64,000 nucleotides of DNA from assembly GCF_013426915.1 (NCBI RefSeq), contig NZ_AP023181.1, forward strand, positions 2,232,001-2,296,000, written 5' to 3'. This DNA comes from Paraburkholderia sp. PGU19. GTDB lineage: Bacteria; Pseudomonadota; Gammaproteobacteria; Burkholderiales; Burkholderiaceae. Below are positions 1-8,491 of this stretch, one piece after another (the first letter of the stretch is position 1; each line of letters starts with the position of its first letter). Position numbers and translations under genes: made by a program. A model generated the notes under the pieces. It had not been told where the DNA came from and ran no database searches. It saw only the letters and a list, made by a program, of their open reading frames with translations.

Positions 1-264
1 CACCCACAGGCAGACCACCACAACGCCGCTGCAAGCGAAGAAAACCCCAAACCCCAAAATCCGGCTGCGCCGCCAAAACAAAAAACCCCGCGCCCCGCGC
101 GGCCCCCCCGGTATTAAACCTTCATATAGGTTGACGCAACCATTCGACTGCAAGGGCAACCCTATGTACGGCTAGTCGCGCCAGGCCCATCCGTTTAACT
201 TTGATTCCATCGCGGCAGCGTTATTTGAGCCGCAATCAAATCACTGAAACCGGAAGAACCTGCC

Positions 265-1224
265 ATGACCACCACACTGATCGACCTGCCCGCTCCGCTT
301 GCCGATGTCGTGTCGCGCCGCCAGGCATCCCCCATCGTCGCCGAACAGCAATGGCGCCGCATGAACGAATCCGCGCACGACGCCGCGACGCAGCGCGACA
401 ACGTCGTCGTCATGCGCTGGACCCACGGCGGCGACGCGCCGCTCGAAGTATCGAACGAAGGCAGCGTCGCCGATCACTGCATCGGCCTGAACCTGAAGTG
501 CGCGGCACTCACCTTCGATCACGCCGGCCGCAGGCTCGTACACGGCCGTCTGACGGCAGGCGCCGTTCAGGTCACCGCGCCCGGCGTGCCGACCCGAGCC
601 GTGTTCTCGTCATCGGCCGACGTGCTCCATCTCTTCGTGTCGCAGCAGGTCCTCGCCGAGTGCTATCAGGACCTGTTCCAGCACTCGCGCGACGCCGACA
701 TCGTGCTCGACGATCCCGAACTCATCCGCGACCCCGTGCTCGAGCGTCTGGGCCAGGCGCTGGCCGTTTCGCAGAGCAACGATGCCGCGCTCGGCAAGAT
801 GTTCACGGACAGCGTCAGCCTCGCGATCGTGTCGCATATCGTCGGGCGTCATTTCGCCGGTGCGACCCGCCGTTCGCGCGAGGCCGCGCCGCTGCCGCAG
901 TGGCGCATGAACCGCGTGATCGAATTCGTCGAAGCCCATCTCGCCGAACCCATCGGGCTTGCCGACATTGCCGCGAGCGCCGGCCTCACGCGCATGCATT
1001 TCGCCGCGCAATTCCGCCGCGCAACGGGCGTGCGCCCGCATGAATATCTGCTGCGCCGACGCGTCGAGCATGCGCAACATCTGCTCGTGACATCGAAGCA
1101 CAACGTGATGGATGTCGCGCTGAGCTGCGGATTCCGCTCCCAGGCCCACTTCACGACCGTGTTCAAGAAGTTCGTCGGCGAAACACCGCATCGCTGGAAA
1201 GAGAAGACGAACGACGCGCGCTAA
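265..1224 (+). CDS. AraC family transcriptional regulator
   Basis: This 319-residue protein is a DNA-binding activator of the AraC/XylS type. The N-terminal ~200 residues look like the AraC-binding-like sensor domain. The last ~100 residues carry the double helix-turn-helix, with the recognisable second-HTH block VALSCGFRSQAHFTTVFKK and the terminal GETPHRW motif. The ATG is preceded by a weak GGAAG. The DUF3331 gene follows 73 bp downstream on the same strand and may be co-regulated. The effector is unknown. The family call is secure, the specific role is not. Confidence 0.9.
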   Translation: MTTTLIDLPAPLADVVSRRQASPIVAEQQWRRMNESAHDAATQRDNVVVMRWTHGGDAPLEVSNEGSVADHCIGLNLKCAALTFDHAGRRLVHGRLTAGAVQVTAPGVPTRAVFSSSADVLHLFVSQQVLAECYQDLFQHSRDADIVLDDPELIRDPVLERLGQALAVSQSNDAALGKMFTDSVSLAIVSHIVGRHFAGATRRSREAAPLPQWRMNRVIEFVEAHLAEPIGLADIAASAGLTRMHFAAQFRRATGVRPHEYLLRRRVEHAQHLLVTSKHNVMDVALSCGFRSQAHFTTVFKKFVGETPHRWKEKTNDAR

Positions 1225-1297
1225 CGCGCCGCCGTCCCGTACTTCAGACAGTCCACAAGCCTCGCCCGAACCGATCGCTTTCCACAGGAGTTTCGAC

Positions 1298-1684
1298 ATG
1301 CTGGCAAACGCAAACGTGATGGACCCATGGACCCAGACCATCGGTCTGCTAGGGACGACTTCGCGCCTGATGGCCGTCGCGGAAGCCGCAGCGCAGCCGC
1401 GTCACAAGACCCGCAACACGGATGAACCCGTGGGCGCGCAGGTGACGCTGATCGATCGCCCGACGCCTTCGACGGCCACCATCGCGTGGCGCGATTCGAC
1501 ACGCGGCTGTTTCGGCGATCAGGTCTGGCGCATGGCGCGCGCGCGCATGCCGGGCTTCTGCGCGATGAGCGGCCAGGTCATCCGCCCCGGCGATGCCGTG
1601 TACAAACCGAATCCGCGGCCCACGCCCGTCAATGGCGATGCGATGATTCTGGCGTCCGTCCTGCGCGACGCGGACACGCTCTGA
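1298..1684 (+). CDS. DUF3331 domain protein
   Basis: A 128-residue soluble protein. Its C-terminal half (MARARMPGFCAMSGQVIRPG, then DAVYKP) matches the pattern I know from DUF3331 proteins, a small uncharacterised family typical of Burkholderia relatives. Two cysteines (in RGCFGDQ and GFCAMSG) are the only candidate ligand residues. The ATG has a good ribosome site (CAGGAG, about 8 nt upstream). It lies directly behind the AraC gene. No enzymatic motif is visible, so no function is assigned. Confidence 0.75.
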   Translation: MLANANVMDPWTQTIGLLGTTSRLMAVAEAAAQPRHKTRNTDEPVGAQVTLIDRPTPSTATIAWRDSTRGCFGDQVWRMARARMPGFCAMSGQVIRPGDAVYKPNPRPTPVNGDAMILASVLRDADTL

Positions 1685-1836
1685 ACGACGCGTGTCGTGT
1701 GTTGCCGGCGGCGCGCGATGTCCCCTGCAATGCGAATGATGCGGCGCGTACGGCATAGTCCCCGCCTTGGGGCGCGATGTGGCCGCGAACGGGCGTGTCG
1801 TGCGGGATGGGATCTCCACTTTGCCTGGATCAGCGA

Positions 1837-2265
1837 ATGGCAGATATCGTCGGCAGCATGCGCGTGTTCGCCCGGGTGGTCGAGTCGGGTTCGTTCACTG
1901 CCGTTGCGAAAGAGAACGACGCAACGGCTGCGCAGATTTCGCGTGCGGTCACGGCGCTCGAAGAGCGGTTGCAGACGGCGCTGCTGCATCGCACGACACG
2001 CCATCTGTCGCTGACGGAAGCGGGCACCCGCTTCTATGAACGCGCGAAGGCGATGCTTTCTGACCTCGATGCGGCAACGGACGAGGCGCGCAACGCGAGC
2101 GTGTCGCCAGCGGGCAAGGTGCGGCTGCATTGCGCGCCGGGTCTCGCTGATTTCGGCGAGGCAGCTTCCGGATTCCGCCTATGTCGCGCAGTAGCGAAAG
2201 TCCATACCTTGCTCGAACACTTGCGTTCGACGTTGGCGCCCGTGCTGGCATCCGCGATTTGTTAG
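1837..2265 (+). pseudogene. LysR family regulator remnant, internally deleted
   Basis: The first ~90 residues are a normal LysR winged-HTH and linker helix (MADIVGSMRVFARVVESGSF, then RTTRHLSLTEAGTRFYERAK). The effector domain then breaks down. After LHCAPGLADFGEA the frame runs into unrelated sequence, while a neighbouring frame contains LPDSAYVAQ followed by a stop, which resembles the middle of a LysR effector domain. The tail LEHLRSTLAPVLAS resembles a LysR C-terminus. Most of the ~200-residue sensor domain is therefore missing. The stop codon lies inside the 665-bp repeat that begins at about 2242. The protein may still bind DNA but probably cannot sense an inducer. Confidence 0.75.
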
Positions 2266-2906
2266 CGTGCTTCACGCGTCGCCCCTGTGCGGGGCGGCAC
2301 CTACTTTTCTTTGCCGCCGCAAAGAAAAGTAGGCAAAAGAAAGCGGCTCACACCGCAAATTCTTCTTCCTGCCTGAGGGCCCCCAACCGGTCCTACGCCT
2401 CATACGGCAACGCCCCTGTCCACGTTCGTTGCTAACGCTTTGAATAAACGCATCACCCGCTTCGAATACCCGTGCACGGGCTAGCGGCAGCGAATGGTTT
2501 GCGCCGCCCAGGTGGCAAACTGTGTGTAGGTTGTCGCGGCGTATAACGTGGCGCTCTTACAGGGTGGGACGCGTGCGTTACCGGCTCGGAGTGAGGCGAG
2601 TGCAGTACTACGGCCTACACACAGTTTGCCACCTGGGCGGCCGTGGAATATCTGGCACGGCGTGCTGTAGTGCGGGGGTGTGAAGCGGGTGAGGCGCACT
2701 GCAAGAGCGCTGGCAACGAGCATGGGTCACGTGATTGCCGTGTGAAGCGTAAGACCCGTTGGGGGCCCTCAGGCAAACACGAGAACTGGCGGTGTGAGCC
2801 GCTTTCTTTTGCCTACTTTTCTTTGCGGCGGCAAAGAAAAGTAGGTGCCGCCCCGCACAGGGGCGACGCTTGAAGCACGCTAACGCATCGCGGATGCCAG
2901 CGCAAA
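2242..2906 (-). repeat. 665-bp nested-palindrome repeat, copy 1
   Basis: The element starts at GCTGGCATCCGCG and ends at the inverted CGCGGATGCCAGC. Each outer arm (~120 bp) contains two hairpins: CGCCCC-TGTGC-GGGGCG, and a 15-bp stem CCTACTTTTCTTTGC with loop CGCC (2300-2333; mirrored at 2812-2845). A second 28-bp inverted repeat lies in the centre (2503-2530 and 2614-2641, starting GCCGCCCAGGTGG). Between the arms the two halves differ. The half with ATCACGTGACCCATG is on the right here, so this copy is inverted relative to the other two. It carries no transposase. An 80-codon frame is open on the minus strand at 2481-2723. Confidence 0.9.
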
Positions 2907-3083
2907 GTCAAAAGCACACGCCGACCAGCAACGCCCCCGATTACCCTTACCGCGATCAAGTACCTATATCCCCACACCAGGCTTAACTCGCTGAAAGCGT
3001 ATTAGTACGCGACATGACGGTTCCAGGGATGTGACGCCGAAGAGGCCTGAACCACGACCGCCTGATTGCTAATAAAAAGCGCG

Positions 3084-4073
3084 TCACTCGCCCGCGTGTG
3101 CTTCTCCGACGACCTTGCCGCGAAAGATATAGTACTGGTACAGGTTGTACCCGATCATCACAGGGAAAATCAGCCCGATACCGGCCAGCATGAACGCGAG
3201 CGTGTGCGAATCGGAAGCCGCCTGCACGATGCCCAGCTTGCCGGGCACGAAGTCCGGAAACAGGCTGACGGCAAGGCCCACGAACGACACGATGAACAGC
3301 GTCACCGCGCCGCGAAACGGCCCGCGCGACGCGCCCATGTACAGCGACGCCATGATGAACGCGAAGGCAAGTGCCGCCGCGAGGCCGAGCGCGATCAGCA
3401 CATGCATGACACCCGGCTGTGACCAGCGGTCGAGGCCGACATCGCTGAAGAACCATGTCGCGATGGTCAGCAGCAGCGCGGCCGCAACCGTCAGCACCGC
3501 GCTCAGCAGCGCGAGACGCCGCGACCATTGCTCGATCACGCCCACCGTCTTTTTCACCAGATACGTCGCGCCCAACAGCGCATAGCCCGCCACCACGCCG
3601 ATCGCCGCCACGACGATGAACCCCTGGCTCATCTCGCCCGGCACGAGGCCCGTGATGATCTTGCCGAGCACGACGCCTTGCGCGAGCGCGGCAACGAGGC
3701 TGCCGATGCCGAACACCTTGTCCCACAGCGGACCATGCTCGACGCTGTGACGGAACTCGATCGCCGCGCCACGCATGATGAGCCCGGCGATCAGCGCCAT
3801 GATGGGCAGATAGAGATCCTGCATCAGCTGCGCGTACGCAACCGGAAACGCGCCGAACAGTCCGCCGCCGAGCACGACGAGCCAGGTTTCGTTCGCGTCC
3901 CAGACGTGGCCGATCGACTCGACCATCACGTCGCGATCTTCGCGCCGCGTGCGCAGCAGGCTGAGAATGCCGACGCCGAGATCGAAGCCGTCCGTCACGA
4001 CGTAGAAGACCAGCATCAGGCCGAGCAGGCCGAACCACACGTAGGCCAGCAACGAATGTGTAGAGCTATCCAT
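3084..4073 (-). CDS. cydB: Cytochrome bd-type quinol oxidase subunit II
   Basis: A 329-residue inner-membrane protein with about eight hydrophobic segments. The family hallmarks are at the N-terminus: FYVVTDGFDLGVGIL and GHVWDANETWLVVLGGGLFG. It is the second subunit of the bd / cyanide-insensitive oxidase, which pairs with the haem-bearing subunit I to reduce O2 with quinol. It follows cydA by 30 bp on the same strand, and length and order are normal for a cydAB operon. The C-terminus is charged and short, as expected. Because cydA just upstream is frameshifted, the complex may not be assembled. Confidence 0.95.
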   Translation of the reverse strand: MDSSTHSLLAYVWFGLLGLMLVFYVVTDGFDLGVGILSLLRTRREDRDVMVESIGHVWDANETWLVVLGGGLFGAFPVAYAQLMQDLYLPIMALIAGLIMRGAAIEFRHSVEHGPLWDKVFGIGSLVAALAQGVVLGKIITGLVPGEMSQGFIVVAAIGVVAGYALLGATYLVKKTVGVIEQWSRRLALLSAVLTVAAALLLTIATWFFSDVGLDRWSQPGVMHVLIALGLAAALAFAFIMASLYMGASRGPFRGAVTLFIVSFVGLAVSLFPDFVPGKLGIVQAASDSHTLAFMLAGIGLIFPVMIGYNLYQYYIFRGKVVGEAHAGE

Positions 4074-4103
4074 GAGGCAACCTCTTGAGCGGAATACGCG
4101 GCA

Positions 4104-5512
4104 TCAATAGCCGGAAATGGATTTCGTCGTCGCGGCGCGCGCGGCGTTCGCCGTGACAATGGCGGGCGGCACGCTGGTCAGATCAGGACCGTTTCGCAGC
4201 CAGCGGCGCGCGAGGACGAAGAACGTGACGAGCAGCACGACATAGAACGCGAAGAACATCGCCATGCTCAGCGAGACTGAAGAGGGCGCGACTGTGGATG
4301 CCGCCTGGCTCGTGCGAAGCAGCCCATACACGACCCACGGCTGACGGCCCACTTCACGCACGATCCAGCCCGCTTCGACGGCGACATACGGCAGCGGAAT
4401 GCACAACACCCACGCGAGCAGCAGCTTGCGGCGTGCAAGCAGCGCATCGAGGCTGCCGCGCGCCTTGCGCAGCGCGTAAACGGTCCAGAACGCCAGCAGC
4501 ATGAAGCAGAAGCCGATGCCCGCCATCACGCGGAACGCGTAGTAGAGCAGGGGGATCATCGGCGGCTGGTCTTCGGGCTTGAAGTCGGTCAAGCCTTTCA
4601 CCTGGCCGTGCAGCGTGTGCGTGCCGAGCACGCTCAGCATGCCGGGACTTCCAGCGACCAGTCGTTGCGCTGCGCCGCTTTGTCGGGCCACGCGAGCAGC
4701 GACCACGACGCGCCCGTGCCGGGTGCATTGGTGTGCCAATGGCCTTCGATCGCCGCGCCCTTCGCGGGTTGCGTTTCGAACACGCTCACGCCGCTCGAAT
4801 CGCCGAGCCAGATTTGCAGCGGCGCAGCGATCACCAGCACGGCGAGCGCGATCTTGAACGAGCGCGCGAAGAACTCGGGATGACGCTTGCGGAACAGGTT
4901 GTACGCGGAGATGCCCGCAATCACGAACATGCCCGTTTCGATGGCCGCGACCCACATGTGCGAGACGCCCCACACCATGTCGGGATTAAAGATCGCGGCC
5001 AGATAGTTGGTCACCTCGATCTTGCCGTCGACCACGGCGTAACCCGCGGGCGTCTGCATCCACGAGTTGGCGACCATGATCCAGAACGCGGAGATGCTGG
5101 AGCCGAGCGCGACCATGCCCGTCGCGAACAGGTGCACGCCGCGCGGCACGCGTCCCCAGCCGAGCAGCATCACGCCGACGAAACCCGCTTCGAGCATGAA
5201 CGCCATCGCGCCTTCGAAGCCGAGAATGTTGCCAATGAACTGGCCACTGTACTGCGAAAAGCCCGCCCAGTTGGTGCCGAACTGAAACTCCATCGGAATG
5301 CCGCTGACCACGCCGACCGCGAAGTTCAGCACCAGCAGCTTGCTCCAGAAGCGCGCCTGACGGTAGTACATCACGTCGCCCGTTTTGATCCATAGCGCTT
5401 CGACGAGCACGAGGAAGGCGGACAGGCTGATGGTCAGGATCGGCCACAAAATATGGAAGACGGCCGTCATCGCGAACTGCGCGCGCGACAGGTTGGCAAC
5501 ATGATCAAGCAT
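4104..5512 (-). pseudogene. cydA: Cytochrome bd-type quinol oxidase subunit I, frameshifted
   Basis: Frame 1 (from the ATG at 5512) encodes a normal CydA/CioA N-terminal two-thirds: RAQFAMTAVFHILWPILTIS, the haem-ligand His in its first helix, and GWGRVPRGVHLFATGMVALG. It ends after SLEVPAC at about 4634. The remainder (VLGTHTLHGQVKGLTDFKPE to the end at 4104) is intact in the next frame. Adding one G to the CCGGG run at 4641-4646 joins the two as SLEVPGMLSVLG. The corrected length is exactly 470 codons, usual for this family. It overlaps the upstream ydeP-like stop by 8 bp, so the genes form one operon. I see no slippery heptamer, so programmed frameshifting is unlikely. It is either a recent null mutation or a base-calling error. 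Confidence 0.9.
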
Positions 5513-7862
5513 GGCTGGCCTCCTCGGCTTGCGGCGCGGCTTGCACGACGATGGCGCGCGTCGCGGACTCGGGACCGATAGCGGCGGCGCGAACGATCTT
5601 CACGGGCACCGACTTGTACGACGGCGTGCGGCTTTGCGGATCGAACGCGTAGAGCGGCACGAGCGGATTCACCTCGGGGTAGTACGCGCCGCAGCATCCA
5701 TCGGGCAGCGAATACTCGACCACCTTGAAGCTGCGGACAACGCGTTCGATGCCATCCGTCGAGAGCGCGACGATATCGACGCGCTCGCCCGGATGCAGCC
5801 CGCGCTTTTGCAACTCATGCTGATTCATGAACACGACGTCGCGCTGGCCGAACACACCGCGATAGCGGTCCGAGTGCGAATAGAGTGTGGTGTTGTACTG
5901 ATCGTGGCTGCGCATGGTGGTGAGCCACAGCGCGTCGGGATTGTCGTGCCACGGGTTCTCGTCGAGCCCTTTGAAGACGAGGAAATTCGCGCGGCCCGTC
6001 GGCGTATCCCACACGCGCTCGCGCGCGTTCGACGTGAGATGGAAGCCGCCCGGCACGCGGATGCGCTCGTTGTACGCCTGGAAAATCGGAAACACGATTT
6101 CGATCGCATCGCGAATATGGTCGTAGTTCGCGACCATCTGCTCCCAGGGCACACGCGACTTCTCGCCGAGCGTCGCTCGCGCAATCCCTGCGACGATGGC
6201 CGGCTCGCTCATCAGATACGGCGACGCGGGCTCGTTGCGGCCAGCGGACGCGTGCACCATCGACATCGAATCTTCCACGGTGATCGACTGCGGGCCGCCC
6301 GCCTGAATGTCGATTTCCGTGCGGCCGAGGCACGGCAGAATCAACGCTTCCTTGCCGTGCACGAGATGGCTGCGATTGAGCTTCGTCGCGATATGCACCG
6401 TCAGGCCGAGCTTGCGGATCGCATCCTGCATGCGTACCCAGTCGGGAATCGCGGCAGCGAAATTGCCGCCCAGCCCGATGAACACTTTCGCGTCGCCGCG
6501 CATCATCGCTTCGAGCGTCGCGATCACGTCGTTGCCGTGGTTGCTCGGCGGGCGAAAACCGAAGGCGCGCTCGATACCTTCAATCAAGCCCTTGTTCGGC
6601 TTCTCCGTGATGCCGACCGTGCGGTTACCTTGCACGTTCGAATGTCCGCGCACGGGGCAGATGCCTGCACCCTCGCGGCCGACGTTGCCGCGCAGCAGCG
6701 CGAGATTGGCGATCTGCTGGACGTTCTCCGTGCCGCGATGGTGCTGCGTAATGCCCATCCCGTACACGAGAATCGCATTCTCGGCCTTCATGTAGATGTT
6801 CGCCGCGTTCTCGATATCGGCGTGCGACAGACCCGAATGCCGTTCGATCGCCTCCCACGATGTCGCGCGCAGATCGTCGAGCAGCGCATCGATGCCGTGT
6901 GTATGGCCTTCGATGAATTCGATGTCGAGGATGCGTGGTTTATCGGCGGCGAGCGCGGCGTCGTCGGCTTCGACGATGGCCTTCATCATCCCCTTGAGCA
7001 CGGCGACGTCGCCGCCTACCTTGACCTGATACAGGAACGTGCTGATCGGCGTGTAGCCGAGCGTCGCCATTTCGACGGGGTTTTGCGGCGACGCGAAGCG
7101 CTCCAGCGCGCGTTCGCGGAACGGATTGAACGACACGATCTTCGCGCCACGGCGCGACGCGGAATGCAGGTCGCTCATCATCCGCGGGCTGTTGGTGCCG
7201 GGGTTCTGCCCGAAGATGAAGATCGCATCGGCGTGTTCGAAGTCTTCGAGCAGCACCGTGCCTTTGCCGACGCCGATCGATTGCGGCAAGCCGACGCTCG
7301 TCGCTTCGTGGCACATGTTCGAGCAGTCGGGGAAGTTGTTGCTGCCGAATTCGCGGACGAACAACTGGTAGAGAAACGCCGCTTCGTTCGACGCGCGGCC
7401 CGACGTGTAGAAATCGGCCTGATCGGGATGGTCGAGCGCGTTCAGATGGCGGCCCACGAGCGCGAAGGCATCGTCCCAGCTGATGGGCGCATAGCGGTCC
7501 GTGTTGGCGTCATAGAGCATCGGATGCGTGAGGCGGCCGACCATTTCGAGGTCGTAGTCGTCCCATGCGGTGAGCTCGGAAACGCTGTGCGCGGCGAAGA
7601 ACTCCGGCGTGCAGCGGTTCACGGTCGCTTCCCACGCGACAGCCTTTGCGCCGTTCTCGCAGAACTCGAACGACGACGTGTGCTTCGGGTCGGGCCATGC
7701 GCAACCCGGACAGTCGAAGCCTTGCGGCTGATTCATGTGCAGCAGCGTCTTTGCGCCGGAGACGGGGATGCCCTGAAGCGTCAGCGCTTCACCCGTTGCC
7801 TTGAGCGCGCCCCAACCGCCTGCGGGGTCGCTGTAAATGCGGATCACCTTCTTTTTGCCCAT
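5505..7862 (-). CDS. FdhF/YdeP-family molybdopterin oxidoreductase
   Basis: A 785-residue cytoplasmic protein of the formate-dehydrogenase-alpha-like (YdeP) group that binds a molybdopterin guanine dinucleotide cofactor. Visible marks are the N-terminal DCPGCAWPDP, SGRASNEAAFLYQLFVREFG, FGQNPGTNSPRMMSDL, CPVRGHSNVQGNRTVGI in the cofactor cradle, and the C-terminal molydop-binding barrel (NQHELQKRGLHPGERVDI). No classic four-cysteine 4Fe-4S cluster is seen at the N-terminus. In enterobacteria YdeP is linked to acid resistance, but its substrate is not settled. Here it heads an operon with cydA and cydB, an arrangement that suggests electron flow or joint expression under low oxygen. That link is inference. 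Confidence 0.9.
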   Translation of the reverse strand: MGKKKVIRIYSDPAGGWGALKATGEALTLQGIPVSGAKTLLHMNQPQGFDCPGCAWPDPKHTSSFEFCENGAKAVAWEATVNRCTPEFFAAHSVSELTAWDDYDLEMVGRLTHPMLYDANTDRYAPISWDDAFALVGRHLNALDHPDQADFYTSGRASNEAAFLYQLFVREFGSNNFPDCSNMCHEATSVGLPQSIGVGKGTVLLEDFEHADAIFIFGQNPGTNSPRMMSDLHSASRRGAKIVSFNPFRERALERFASPQNPVEMATLGYTPISTFLYQVKVGGDVAVLKGMMKAIVEADDAALAADKPRILDIEFIEGHTHGIDALLDDLRATSWEAIERHSGLSHADIENAANIYMKAENAILVYGMGITQHHRGTENVQQIANLALLRGNVGREGAGICPVRGHSNVQGNRTVGITEKPNKGLIEGIERAFGFRPPSNHGNDVIATLEAMMRGDAKVFIGLGGNFAAAIPDWVRMQDAIRKLGLTVHIATKLNRSHLVHGKEALILPCLGRTEIDIQAGGPQSITVEDSMSMVHASAGRNEPASPYLMSEPAIVAGIARATLGEKSRVPWEQMVANYDHIRDAIEIVFPIFQAYNERIRVPGGFHLTSNARERVWDTPTGRANFLVFKGLDENPWHDNPDALWLTTMRSHDQYNTTLYSHSDRYRGVFGQRDVVFMNQHELQKRGLHPGERVDIVALSTDGIERVVRSFKVVEYSLPDGCCGAYYPEVNPLVPLYAFDPQSRTPSYKSVPVKIVRAAAIGPESATRAIVVQAAPQAEEASHA

Positions 7863-8069
7863 TTCCGTTTCCTGTGCAGTCGAACCAGTGTCATTGAGCG
7901 AATGATCGGGTCACAGAAACAAAGCGTTTTGCCTGTTTGCCCGCTGGTTTTGTTTCCACACGGAATTGCCTGACCGGTTGCGAGGTGATTGAGCCCGCGA
8001 ACGATTCATTTGATGCCTTGTTTTAGCGGTCGGCCAATGGAGAAACGCAAATCGCTTTTCATCACGATT

Positions 8070-8110
8070 AAAAAAAAAGCGGGCGATTTGTCTGACACAA
8101 ATCGCCCGCT
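8070..8110 (-). terminator. Rho-independent terminator of the LysR/small-protein unit
   Basis: A perfect 14-bp stem (AGCGGGCGATTTGT, loop CTGAC) at 8078-8110. On the minus strand it is followed directly by nine T residues (the A-run at 8070-8078). It lies 30 bp past the stop of the small membrane protein and is the strongest terminator in the window. Confidence 0.93.
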
Positions 8111-8140
8111 CTTCTATAAGCGCGAAAGTAACCTGTGAGG

Positions 8141-8491
8141 TCACGTCCAGTACTTGGAATCGGTCACGCGGCGCTGGTATCCAGACATGCCACGATGCGC
8201 GTGCCGGTCGCGCGCAGGCTCGCCGACACTGTCGAGCTTTTGTATCGCGGGTCGCGCTTGCGCGGGCACACGTTGTTTCCCCGGTGACGAAACATCCGTA
8301 GCAGACACGGGCGTTGGCTTGCCGGCTTCGGCGGCCAGGCGTTCGAGCGGCAATTGCGCATTCGCGCCGACCACGAGAATCGCCTGCATCACGCCCGGCG
8401 CCTGATACGCACAGGTCGCAGCCAACGCGACGCTACACGCGGCAATGGCATAGCTGGGCCGGAAAAAAGGAAAGGTGATGGTGCGCATCAT
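8141..8491 (-). CDS. Small exported or membrane protein coupled to LysR
   Basis: A 116-residue unknown protein. It opens with a positively charged start and a hydrophobic segment (FFRPSYAIAACSVALAATCA), so it is either secreted or anchored by one N-terminal helix. The rest is hydrophilic and proline-rich, with many basic residues. The start ATGATG overlaps the stop of the upstream LysR gene (ATGA), with GGAGA just ahead inside the LysR end. Translation is therefore probably coupled. A strong terminator follows. No family is recognised. Confidence 0.65.
   Translation of the reverse strand: MMRTITFPFFRPSYAIAACSVALAATCAYQAPGVMQAILVVGANAQLPLERLAAEAGKPTPVSATDVSSPGKQRVPAQARPAIQKLDSVGEPARDRHAHRGMSGYQRRVTDSKYWT

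Noticed and set aside
4634..4650. Programmed ribosomal frameshifting in cydA
   Set aside because: No slippery heptamer or stimulatory structure is evident, and cydA is not known to use recoding.
5511..7973. Long open frame on the plus strand across the ydeP-like gene
   Set aside because: It is the antisense shadow of a strong conserved gene. High GC keeps such frames open, and its residues are Arg/His/Ala-rich without family features.
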